Assembly (NCBI GenBank): GCA_009193035.1
Contig: SWDT01000010.1
Coordinates: forward strand, 930,001-994,000
Direction: 5' to 3'
Origin: Halicephalobus mephisto
Taxonomy: Eukaryota > Nematoda > Chromadorea > Rhabditida > Panagrolaimidae
Length of the DNA stretch: 64,000 bases
A model generated the notes under the pieces. That model saw only the letters and a list, made by a program, of their open reading frames with translations. It made no database searches and was not told the DNA's origin. A program made the translations under genes and the position numbers. Positions 45,176 to 55,358 of this stretch are shown piece by piece. Numbering within the stretch: the stretch's first letter is position 1; every line of letters begins with the position of its first letter.

Positions 45176-45187
45176 AAATTTGAAAGG

Positions 45188-45436
45188 TCATATTGAATGA
45201 TGTGAAATTTTCTTCTGGTTATACTCATTGCAAAGAAGCTTGGCATCAAATATAACATGATCAGATTTGGTTCTGAGTCTTCTGATCGCTGCTCTTCCAA
45301 TAATCGGTTTCTTTTCATCAAATGAGACTACAGATTCTGTCCAGAGGTCTCCAGGAGAAGCTATATCAAATGGAATAACATGGATTTGTCTTTTCCTAGA
45401 AACAGCCAAGACAGGTCTAGTTGATCCAAGATCGAT
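45188..45436 (-). pseudogene. HSP70-like N-terminal fragment
   Basis: The frame reads DHGIDLGSTRPVLAVSRKRQ, then ESVVSFDEKKPIIGRAAIRR and SDHVIFDAKLL. These align with the ATP-binding start of HSP70 (GIDLGTT..., SVVAF, IG-AAK, NTVFDAKRL). A TGA ends it after about 80 residues and no start codon fits. Nothing from the rest of HSP70 follows, because the transposase relic abuts the end. It is a truncated copy or relic. Confidence 0.6.
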
Positions 45437-45479
45437 CCCATGATCTTTGTCCTTACTTCATATTCTTTGAACAGTTTTG

Positions 45480-46130
45480 GAATGCAGATAAAATTACGAT
45501 CTTCAATGGCATAGTTTTATCAATTTTAAGCAATACAGAAATCTCTGGATCAGAAAATGTCTGGCTAGAAATGATACTTCATTTGATGATGACCAATCAG
45601 CATCAACACAATTGATACTTCTGAAGCTGTATTTGTCCAATTGAAGACCGTAAAGTTCATTAACTATTTCTTTCTTCCCCGAAAAAATAACATGGATTTG
45701 ATTCATTCGAAAATGAAGCATTGTTTCGACATGTTTGAAATCAAAGCACTTAACTGATATCGAATCTCTTTTTTCTAACTCGTTTCAGATGACTGATTTT
45801 TCAGTAATTTTTTTGCATTCATACAAAGTGATGAATCTTTTTTTCGAACAAAATAATCAGTTCTCCAACGGAATATTTCATTTTTTATTTAAATAATAAT
45901 TGAAATCCAGTTCTTCTTTCGTAGCGATATGGACTAGATCTCCGTATTTTTGAAATCACTTTCGTCGAACTCTGCTAATTTATCTGGAGCTACTTCAGGA
46001 TCACTTCCAACGACAATAATCCGATATAATTTTTATATTTTGCGATTAATTCATCGATAATTTCGAGAATAGATCTATATTTGGACCGACAATAACTAGA
46101 CTTGTTTTTTGTTGTGACATCATAAATCTG
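45480..46130 (-). pseudogene. Frameshifted coding relic, unrecognised
   Basis: From about 46125 downwards three frames succeed each other: MSQQKTSLVIVGPNIDLF, IIDELIAKYKNY, RIIVVGSDPEVAPDKLAEFD and KYGDLVHIATKEELDFNYYL. Further on come RMNQIHVIFSGKKEIVNELY and FRSINCVDADWSSSNEVSFL (45503-45721). Sense codons run through three frames with single-base shifts, so this is a decayed gene. It may belong with the neighbouring HSP70-like fragment. I do not know the family. Confidence 0.4.
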
Positions 46131-46754
46131 AATTTCGAATTAAAGTTGTAAAAATTGAAACAGAAATGTGACAACGGAACAATCGGATACTGTTTGATCA
46201 TGATTATTTATTTTTTCTTAGTTTTTCCATCTTCATTTGTGTCTGACTTCGTTATCCAAAATACTAAAAGTTAACATCGTTAAAAATTATCTCCACATGA
46301 GTTTTCAACTTTCTCAGAAACCTTCAGGATCCAACAGAAGATTCTAAAATCATAAATTTTAAAAAGTTGTGTCAAATTCGCTACGGAACAAAACTGATTT
46401 TTTACTTATACAATAACAGAATTCCGAAAGTAAAGTAGGAAATTAACAATTTCGAACGTTTCTAAAAAGTCCTAAAAATCAAAGTCAAAATTGTTTCGTA
46501 ATAATATTCTTTTTCAATTTCGAATAATTTTATCATTTTTCAATTATTTTATTTTTGTTTTTTTTTCACCTACTAAAGTGGATGAAATATGAACTTTACC
46601 ACATTTGCAAATATGAGGAAATTATGTAACGGAGAATCTTTGAAACCCTATTGTGACCCATTGTTTTTTTCCTTATTGTTCCAGTTCGAGTTTCGGCTTA
46701 GCTCTCAAGTGAGTGCTTCCGTGGAAACGCAATACCTCTTGAGTCTCCTTTCAG

Positions 46755-46940
46755 ATGGGATTATACGATAGACAGGTTAGATCACCTGAGCTCCATTACC
46801 ATGCAAACAATTCTCGTTCGGATCTCAGAAATTCCGTTCTCGGACTTGACAGGATTATCCCTGTTGTCCTCGTCGTATTTAAGGTCAAACTTTTCAGAAT
46901 ATTGTTAATCCAATTTGAGAGTATTACGGTCGATGAATAA
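46755..46940 (+). CDS. Doubtful 61-aa ORF
   Basis: An ATG directly after CTCCTTTCAG opens MGLYDRQVRSPELHYHANNS, then RSDLRNSVLGLDRIIPVVLV and a hydrophobic end to a TAA. It looks like the start of a membrane protein (an NNS glycosylation site before a hydrophobic stretch). No continuing exons with membrane segments are found in the following 6 kb. It may be a relic or a chance frame. Confidence 0.2.
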   Translation: MGLYDRQVRSPELHYHANNSRSDLRNSVLGLDRIIPVVLVVFKVKLFRILLIQFESITVDE

Positions 46941-49289
46941 ATTAATGATTAAAAATTTATGAAATTATTTTTCGAAATTCATTTTTATCGATTTCAAAAA
47001 ATTTCGATATTTTTAAAATTAATATTTTTAAAAAATATTTTGCAAAGTTCCATAACTTTAATCTGACGAAAAACGATTTTTATTTTTTTACTTTATTATG
47101 TAAAAAAACAAGTTTTACAAAATCAGAGAACTTTGAAAGAACAAAAAAAATTTCACGACTTTAATACTGTAAAAAGTAAATTTTAAATATGAAAAAACAT
47201 AAATTATTTGAAATTTCAAAGTTCAACATTTTGAAAATTGATTTTCGAAAAGTTTCAGGACTTTAAAATGGATATAAGCAGATTTAATAAAATTTGAAAG
47301 CTTCATTAATGAGGAGGTCATTTAAGATTCGAGATATTCAACATAAATATAAGGAGATATGATAATTTCGGAAATTTCAAGACATCAATAATAAGATATT
47401 ACAATTTTCAAACACTTCAATACATCGATAGTTAGATAGCATAATATTCGAAACTTCACGAAATCAATAATAAGACTTTACAAGGTTTGGAAACTTCAAT
47501 ACATCGACAGCAAGATATTACAAAATTCTCAAAAATTCACTAAATCAATAACGAAGTCTCACAAAGTTCTCAAAATTTCATTAAATCAATAGTAAAGTCT
47601 CACTGGATTCGAAAACTTCAATATATTGACAGTGAGATAGCATAGTATTCGGAAACTTTACTAAATCAATAATAAAGTTCCCCAAAACTTCACGAAATCA
47701 ATAACAAGGTCTCACAAGTTCTTAAAAGTTCGACATGGATATAAAAGAATTTTACAAAACTCCTAAAATTTCAATGTAGAGAAAATAAATCTAAAATTCT
47801 CCCGAAATTTAAATATGAATACAAAAAAATTTTAATTTTAAAAAATTGAATAAAATTCATTATATTATTTCATGTGATGGTTACTTTTATTCAAAATTAG
47901 CTTCAGAATCCCGTAATTTCCCTGAAATTTTTACAAAACAGATGAGGACCCGTCTTGGTTGAGTCCGTTTTGTCACGCCGGTTGATTGAGAGTTTAGGTG
48001 AGAGTCTCTCGACCAATGTTAACCTGTGTTTGTGGGGCAACATTCCGAATGACCGTATCCACTGCCTCGGGCAAATTGTTTTCTTTAATCAAATATATTA
48101 TTTCTATCCTGACAATTGTATTTTTTTATAAATCAGAAATATTCAATTTTTTTTCATAAATTAAAAATATTCGATTTTTTTTCATAAATTAGAAATTTTT
48201 GATTTTTTTTCATAAATCAGAAATATTCGATTTTTTTTTATTAATTAAAATTATTTGGTTTTTTCCATATATCGAAAATATTCGATTTTTTTATAAATCA
48301 GAAATATTCGATTTTTTTATAAATTAGAAATATTCGATTTTTTTTTATAAATTATAAATTTTCGATTTTTTTTTATAAATTATAAATTTTCGATTTTTTT
48401 ATAAATCAGAAATATTCGGTTTTTTTTCATGAATCTGAAATATTCGGTTTTTTTTTTGATTTTCTTTTTTCTATTGTTTTTTGATTTTTCTCTTGGAGAA
48501 TTTTGTCAGTTTTTCCTTTTATAGAAAACCGGAAAAGCTTTTAATTTTCGATCTCAGGCCAAATGGTGTCGGAAGATTAAGACAAAATGATCAAAGTCGG
48601 ATTAATTTGGATTTGATTGGATATCGACGGATCATGTTTGATTTTTGAAATCAAAAGTGTTCCGGAAGAACTTCCTGGATTACGGTACTTTTACAAAAAT
48701 ACAGAAAACTATAAAAAACTTTAGAATTTTTAAAAATTAAATATTTTAAAAATGTATCAAAATTAATTTTCACAATTTCGGGTCCTGACTGGAAAGTTTT
48801 AAATTTCGTGTCGAGAGAATTTTTTAGGATTTTGTCATGTGTATTTTTATTTTTCCATATTAACGATTTTTAAACTTTTTAAAAATAGATTAAAATTAAA
48901 TTTCATAATAATTAGTCCTGAGTAGAAAGTTTTAAATTTCGTTTCAGGACCAATTACTGGACTTTTGTAAAAATTTTTTACATTAACAATTTTGAAACTT
49001 TTTAAAAATGTATCAAAATTAATTTTCACAATTTCGGGTCTTCACTGGAAAGTTTTAAATTTCGTTTCAGGACCAATTTAAACAAGTTTTTTAAATATAT
49101 TGATTTTAAAGTTTTTTTAAAAATGCAAAAACAGAATTTTAAAATTTTTTAAAAATTCGAAATTATTTTTGAAAATTTTGTGATTGTTACTTTGATGATT
49201 GAGAATTTTTTAGGATCTTTTGGAATTTTAGTCTGGTCTGATTTATTTTTGTCTGAAATCTGCGTGATATTTTTAAGCATTTCTGTTTC
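46941..49289. other. Intergenic repeats
   Basis: The tract at 47270-47760 repeats ACTTCA-TCAATA-AAG units (TTTCATTAAATCAATAGTAA). The tract at 48120-48450 repeats AAATCAGAAATATTCGATTT about ten times. The tract at 48770-49080 has three copies of CACAATTTCGGGTCCTGACT / AAATTTCGTGTCGAGAG. A less A/T-rich stretch at 47940-48070 (AGATGAGGACCCGTCTTGGT) has no clear ORF. No gene is called. Confidence 0.5.
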
Positions 49290-49733
49290 AATTTTTACAA
49301 CTTTAATTTGGAAATAAAAAAATAAATAATTTCGAATAACTTTAGATGTGTTATATAGTATTTCAGAAGTCATTTTAGATAAGTTTTTGTTTTTAATAAA
49401 GTTTTATATAAAATCTGATATCTTTAAAATTTAGAGTTAGTTCTCAGAATCCTGGATTCTGAAGGTTGACTATTGATTCTGATTTCAGATATAGAAATTA
49501 TAGGGTTTATTACAGTATTTAAATACTTTTGTAGAATTTAACTTTGAAATTGGAACATGAATGCTTCAGTTACAAATATTATTTAACTCAGAATTCTGGA
49601 TTCTGAAGATTAATTTTTGATTCTGATTTTAGATTCAAAATCTATAGATTTTATTACAGTATTATAAGTACTTTTGTAGAATTTTAACTTTGAAATTGGA
49701 ATATAAATGTTTAGGATAGAAATATCACATAAC
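49290..49733. repeat. Dispersed repeat, copy 2 of 2, locally duplicated
   Basis: It is almost identical to 33838-34150. A second partial copy of its right half (CTCAGAATTCTGGATTCTGAAG, ATTATAAGTACTTTTGTAGA) is appended at 49570-49733. Confidence 0.75.
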
Positions 49734-49906
49734 CAAAGCCCGAGGTCTCCACTTGTTTCTGCCCTCGAGAAAACTTCCCCGAAAGCCGCTTCCAGCCGTG
49801 ATTCTCTGAGGACTTGGGAACCCTCCTGTCCGAAAGGGATCACTGACAGAGAATTCTCCCGGGGATTCTCGACCTGTTTCTCATTGTTTTGGGCCTGATC
49901 CAACAT
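49734..49906 (-). CDS. Possible first exon of an unknown gene
   Basis: ATG at 49906 opens MLDQAQNNEKQVENPRENSL, then SVIPFGQEGSQVLRESRLEA and AFGEVFSRAETSGDLGLW. It reaches a possible donor (G|GTTATGTG) exactly where the dispersed repeat begins. The codon use is G/C-rich and protein-like, unlike the flanks. No partner exon was found downstream. It may be a truncated gene cut by the repeat. Confidence 0.3.
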
Positions 49907-51850
49907 GTTCTCACTTTTGAGTAATTTCGTATTTTAAATATTATAATTTTTTAAAAGTTACAATCACTGTGGGAGATTCTGAAGACTTCTAAAATAATTG
50001 AAAATTGAAGTTTTTTAGAATTTTGTGGATTTTTAAACTTTAAAATTTCACAAAAGTTGATAAAATAAAATAGAAAATTTTGATCATATTCTAAAATCTC
50101 AAAAGTTTTTATTTTTTCAGAATCCAATAAAATTTTTAAAATTTATCTAAAATTAAATTTTTAAACTTCAAAAATTAAAAAAAAATCATCTTTAAATTTA
50201 AAAATAATTTTTTTAAGAAGTTTTTTAAAATTTAAAATTAATTTTTTAAAATTTGTAAAGAATTTTTTTAAGAAGTTTTTTAAAATTTAAAATTAATTTT
50301 TCTTAAATTTAAAAATAATTTTTTAAAATTTAAAAATAATCTTTCTTTAAAAATTTAAAGTTAATTTTTTTTTTAAATTTAAAAATAATTTTTTTAAGAA
50401 GTTTTTTTAAAATTTAAAAATAATTTTTTAAAATTTGTAAATAATTTTTTTTATTTTTACAAAAATGTGATTATTTTGAAAAACTTCACTGCCCTCAGAT
50501 ATGCTTAAATCCACGACTGTAGAAGTTGCCTTGAGGGGATTGAATTTGAAAATTTTTGTCTGAAAAAACAGTAGTCTAATTGCTGAAGTGGTTCTTCTTC
50601 AAGTGGAAGCGCTGTTTGAATTTTGAATGTTTTGGTTGGTTAAAAATGAAGTGGGAGTTGAGTAGAATTATCCGTGAAATTCTGATTAGAGAATTCTGGT
50701 TTGAATTTTAGTTAAACCGAGAAAAATTAATTTTTAATAATAAAAATCCAAAAAAATTCAAAAATCATTTTTTCATAATTGGATCAAAGTACTGTAGAAA
50801 TTTAAGTTTTTTTAATTTTTTTCAACAAAAATTAAAAAAATTTTTTTTCAACATAAATTTTAAAAAATTTTATTTTTTTTTAAATTTAAAAAATTGAAAA
50901 AGAACTTTGAAAATTTTAGATTTTTATGTTAGTTGTGAAATCACACTGTTAATAAACGAAAAATGATTATTTTTATAAATTTGTCTCGACACGAATTTTC
51001 AGAGGTTTTTATTTTAGATCTTAAGTTTTGAAATTTACGGAGGATTTTAGAATCTTTTAGAAATCTATGCAAAATTCTAAAAGCTTCTATGAGGTTCTAA
51101 AAAGTTTTAAAATCTATTAAATTCTATAATCTACTGTAGGATTCTAAAAAGTTTGAAAATTATTTATGAAATTCTAGAATCTACTGTAGGATTCTAAAAA
51201 GTTTCAAAGTTATCTATTATATTCTAAAATATTTTGTAAGATTCTAAAAAGTTTCAAAGTTATTTATGAAATTCTAAAATCTTTTGTAGGATTCTAAAAA
51301 GTTTGAAAATTATTTACGAAATTATAGAATCTTTTGTAGGATTCTAAAAAGTTTGAAAATTATCTATTATATTCTAAAATTTTACATGAATTTTTATAAA
51401 CTTCTACAAAATTCTACAAAATTTTCAAAATATCCTACTATAAAATCCCAAAATTTCTTATTGGATTCTGGAAGGTTTCAGAATCTTTAACTTGATTCTA
51501 AAAAGTTTGAAAATTATTTACGAAATTCTAAAATCTCACGTGAATTTCCATAAACTTCTACGAAATTCTAGAAAGTTCCGAAATACCCTACTGCAAGATT
51601 TCAGAAGCTCCCGTTGGATTCTGGGAGGTTTCAGAATCTTTAAATTTATCTCAGAATCTCTTGAAAATTTTCTCAAACTTCTACAAGATTCCAAAAAGTT
51701 GCGAAATCTCTAACCTGATTCTGAAAGCTTCCACCGAACCTAGTTATATATGAAATAAAAAATCCGAATGGATCTCTGATGAAATTTTTTAATTTAAGGT
51801 TGTTCATCGCGTTTTGCACTTGCCATCACTTGAGTAAACCTTAAGAATTC
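49907..51850. repeat. Low complexity and TTCTAGAA-type arrays
   Basis: The stretch 50100-50460 is AAAATTTAAAAATAATTTTTT simple sequence. The stretch 50460-50720 is ordinary sequence without an ORF. In 50995-51720 a unit of about 60 bases is repeated (GAAATTCTAGAATCTACTGT, AGGATTCTAAAAAGTTTGAA, AATTATTTATGAAATTC), with many GAA/TTC inversions. Confidence 0.6.
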
Positions 51851-51865
51851 TCGAGAGGTCCGGCA

Positions 51866-52288
51866 TCAGTTTGTCCGTGCAATATTGGGATCCATGATTG
51901 TCGTGTTTGTCGAAGAGGAGGGGAGGGGGAACTGTAAGGGGCGGAGTCGTCGGGGATTGGTTGTTGAGAGCGCTAAAGTGAGTATGTGCTTGAGAGGCTC
52001 ACAGTGTCTTTTGTCCGAATTCATTGAAAATGGCACATTGGACAGTTTGCTCGAATCGGTTTGGTAGTCGAGTTGGATTTGAGATGGCCTCAAGTTCTCC
52101 TCAAGTTGCTCCTCAAGTTTCGAAGATGCTTTTTGCTTGAGTAAGTGCCGGAGCATGGGGAAGGCGATTTGAGAGCCTTCAAGAAGTGATTCCTGGGGAT
52201 AAGTGATACACTTGAATCTCTTGAATCTTGATGATTCTTTGATAAGGATCCAATGAGTGTTCTCGAAACACTTGAACCTCTCAATTAC
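51866..52288 (-). CDS. Doubtful 140-codon open exon
   Basis: After GCGAAACAG an open frame runs 140 codons to a TGA: VIERFKCFENTHWILIKESS, then LLEGSQIAFPMLRHLLKQKA, KLEEQLEENLRPSQ and a Ser/Thr/Pro-rich end. There is no plausible start codon near the beginning, so it would be a terminal exon. It is less A/T-rich than its flanks. The overlapping plus-strand frame (51885-52067) is weaker. No family is recognised. It could instead be the upstream control region of the homeobox gene. Confidence 0.2.
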   Translation of the reverse strand, partial: VIERFKCFENTHWILIKESSRFKRFKCITYPQESLLEGSQIAFPMLRHLLKQKASSKLEEQLEENLRPSQIQLDYQTDSSKLSNVPFSMNSDKRHCEPLKHILTLALSTTNPRRLRPLQFPLPSSSTNTTIMDPNIARTN

Positions 52289-52329
52289 CTGTTTCGCGTG
52301 TTTTTTAAACTTGTTACTCCGTGGTAATT

Positions 52330-52900
52330 TACGGGATCTTGTGGAAAGTTCTGAAAACCTTTAAAAATCTCACAGAAGTTTGTGGAAAACCATAGAATCC
52401 GTGGAAATCTGGCAAAAAAACCTTGGAATTTCCTTAAAATCATGTGAAAAACTGCAGAATTATATCAGAAGATTCTAGAGGATTCTAAAAGCTTGTAGAA
52501 GATCTTAGATGTCTGTATAGGATTCTGGAAGATTCTAGGAGCTTGTAGAAGATTCTAAAATGTTGTAGAAGATCTTAGAATCTTTTAAAATCCAGCACAA
52601 AGTTATGGAACTTTCTATTATCTTAAAGAAGATTCTAGAACTTTTCGAAGATCTAATCGAAGGTTGTAGGAATTTTTATAATCTTATAGATGATTTTGGA
52701 GGATTCTAGCATCTTGTAGAAGGTTTTCAAAAAGTACAAAGACCTTTTTGAAGCTTATGGAATTTTCCAAAATCTTCTACAAGATCCTAGAATCACTAAA
52801 TTTCATAAAAGATCCTAGAATCTTACTTTATACAAGTTTCTAGAACCTTCCAAAATTTCCAAGAAGCTTCTGAAGCTTTCCACAACTTCTGTAATTTTCT
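52330..52900. repeat. GAA/TTC degenerate repeat upstream of homeobox gene
   Basis: AGATTCTAGAGGATTCTAAAA, GCTTGTAGAAGATCTTAGA, GAAGATTCTAGAACTTTTCG and similar units of about 35 bases make up this stretch. It is non-coding. Confidence 0.6.
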
Positions 52901-53047
52901 GTAATTTCATACAACTTCACAATTAACATATAATTCGATAATTTTAAAATTTTCGAACAAATTCAAAAAATTTACCCCCGAAAATTCCACAATAAAATTA
53001 ATTTTTAATTTTCAAAATAAATTTTTTAACGAAGAAAATTTAAGATA

Positions 53048-55358
53048 ATGACAACACCGGATTCTAATCTGATGACTAATTCTGGAAATACAACAACTAC
53101 TTCGTCGACAAATTGGGATTCTGCCTCATCTACAGCCTCAGGGAATAGTTCTCTAAGTTCGGCCATGAATTTAAACAACTTCTGGTCGACCCAAGGGTAC
53201 TTTGGAGCGAACACGGGGTTCGGGGCCGCCAGTCCATACGGAGCTACAGACTTCTCTCCTTGGCCTTCTCAATGGAACACCACTGATAACAGATTCCCGA
53301 GTAAGTATTTTCTGAAATTTTCGTTTCAGGACCTGCTTGCACATATTGTTAGAAACTTTTAACTTTTCGTACTAGGACCTATAGTTATCAACAAAGGTAT
53401 TTAGATCTTCGTTCCAGGATTCACGCGCATATATCGATAAAAACTTTTAAACTATCGTGCTAGGACCTATAGTTAATGATAAAGGTGTTTAGATTTTCGT
53501 GCTAGGACCTATAGTTATCAACGAAGGTGTTTAGATTTTCGTGCTAGGACCTATAGTTATCAATGAAGGTGTTTAGATTTTCGTCCTGGGACCCATGCGC
53601 ATCTATCAATGAGAACTTCCAAGTCCTCGTGTCAGGACCCATACTTATCAGCGATGATTTCTAAAGTTCCCCCTCAAGACCTAGTTCTATTTCTCATTGA
53701 GAATTTCCAAATTTTCGTTCCAGGACCTTTTCACACCTATCAGTCAAAATCGCTGCGGGAACCATTTTTGGCTATTGTTTCGAGGTCAAGACATTGACTC
53801 CAAAGTGTTAAAATAATTTTTTCATTTTTCACAGCATGACAACTTTTCTTAAATTTTTGGATTGACCGTACTCGAGAAAAAATGCGAGAATTGTCGAATT
53901 TTTAAGTGTTCTTGCTCACATTATACCTGGTCGAAAGTTGTACTTGGTCAAATCCACTTGAGTTTCGCGAGTGACCTTTGAATCTGAAAATATTGTTTTC
54001 CAGTGGGCCGATTGAATGTCCAAACGAATCCGAATTACTTTATCAACTCCATCGGTGCGGGGATCGGGGGTCCGATGAGGAACCAAGGCAGACGGAGAAG
54101 GAATCTGTTCACCCAGAATCAGGTCAACATCCTCAGACAGGCATTCGAACAAGAAACTTACGTCAAACCAGAACATCGAGAAATGCTGGCAAAGAAGACC
54201 GGCCTAACCCCACAACAAGTCTGTTCTTACTGTATTTTTTCGGACTTTTTAGTGCAATTCCGAAAAGTTTTAGGATTTTTAAGGTACAGTAGGAGATCCT
54301 AAAACTTTTCCGGAATAAAAAAATTTAAAGATTTTAGGATCTTCCAAGATACGGTAGAAGATTCTAACATTCTGAACTTTTTAAAAGTTTTCGATTTTTG
54401 TGGAAAATTCTGGAAGATTTTAGAATTTTTCAGAATGTAGTTGGATATTTTTTGATTTTTTGCATGATTCTGAAAATTTTTCAAAATTCATTAAGATACG
54501 GTAGAAAATTCTAAAATTCTGAATTTTTTAAGTTTTCGATTTTTGTGGAAAATTCTGAAAACTTTTAAGATCTTTCAAGATACGGTAGAAAATTCTAAAA
54601 TTCTGAACTTTTTAAAATTTTTCGATTTTTGTAGATGATTCTGAAAAATTTTAAGATCTTTCAAGATACGGTAGAAGATTCTAAAATTTCTCAAGTTTTG
54701 TAGATATTTGTAAAATCTAGAATTTTGTAAAATCTGAAAATTTTTCAAATTTTATTACTTTTCAAAACCTTCAAAAATCCAACAGAAACTTTTGGAATTT
54801 TTCAGAATTTTAAAAATTTCGAAAATCTAAAATTCTATAAAAAAATTAAAATTTTAAAAATCAAAAATTTTAAATTTTAAATTTTAAATTTTAAAAATTT
54901 TCTAAAAAGTCCAAAGTTTAAATGTTGAAAATTTTTATTTTTACGTTTTTCAGGTAAAAATCTGGTTCCAGAACAACAGATACAAGTGCAAACAGAAGCA
55001 GAAGGAGGAAGACAGGAACTGCAGCAGGACTCGGGACGATTCTGAAAGGAAGTTCCACGCCGACAGTCCTGGGTCATCTGGAAACAGCTTGAATCTCACT
55101 GCTAACAACTCCCCAGACATGCAGATTAAGCTGGAAGATCCCATCCATAACATCAGTAACGGCGAAAATCCGGATTTGAAGTCGATCATGGGGTACTCAT
55201 CTGACATCAAAGACCCTTCTCAACAAGGGTTCCCCGGATTCAACACCATGTACCCCTACCCTGTATCTGCTTTCCCCTTCTACCCGAACCCCATGTCGTA
55301 CCCGACCGCGGCCACGGGAGCCCCCCAGAGCGTCTATCACCCCCACTTCCAGGCCTGA
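53048..55358 (+). CDS. NK-2-class homeobox transcription factor, 3 exons, 290 aa
   Basis: Exons 53048-53300, 54004-54218 and 54954-55358 join in phase to 291 codons. The N-terminal 84 residues are Ser/Thr/Asn-rich (TNWDSASSTASGNSSLSS). The homeodomain spans residues 113-172: RRRRNLFTQNQVNILRQAFE, then LTPQQ split from VKIWFQNNRYKCKQKQK by intron 2. Trp48, Phe49, Asn51, Arg53 and Tyr54 are present, and Tyr54 is the hallmark of NK-2 proteins, which bind CAAGTG-type sites. Position 52 is Asn where NK-2 proteins usually have His. Helix 1 (ILRQAF) also departs from the common ELERRF. The C-terminus is Pro/Tyr-rich (YPYPVSAFPFYPNPMSYP). It is a nuclear developmental regulator, with C. elegans ceh-22/24/27/28 as the candidate group, and the orthologue is not resolved. 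Confidence 0.9.
53330..53770. repeat. About 43-bp tandem repeat in homeobox intron 1
   Basis: Repeats of TTTTCGTGCTAGGACCTATA and GTTATCAACGAAGGTGTTTA occur about seven times, with diverged copies at both ends. They are intronic. Confidence 0.85.
54240..54790. repeat. Tandem GAAAATTCTGAA-type repeat in homeobox intron 2
   Basis: Four or five units of about 90 bases are present: AAGATACGGTAGAAAATTCT, AAAATTCTGAACTTTTTAAA and TTTTCGATTTTTGTGGAAAA. They are intronic. Confidence 0.8.

Noticed and set aside
45188..45436. Functional HSP70 gene
   Set aside because: Only about 80 residues of the nucleotide-binding start remain, with no start codon and no downstream exons.
48120..48450. CRISPR-like regular array
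   Set aside because: AAATCAGAAATATTCGATTT units are directly adjacent without unique spacers. It is a simple tandem repeat in eukaryotic DNA.
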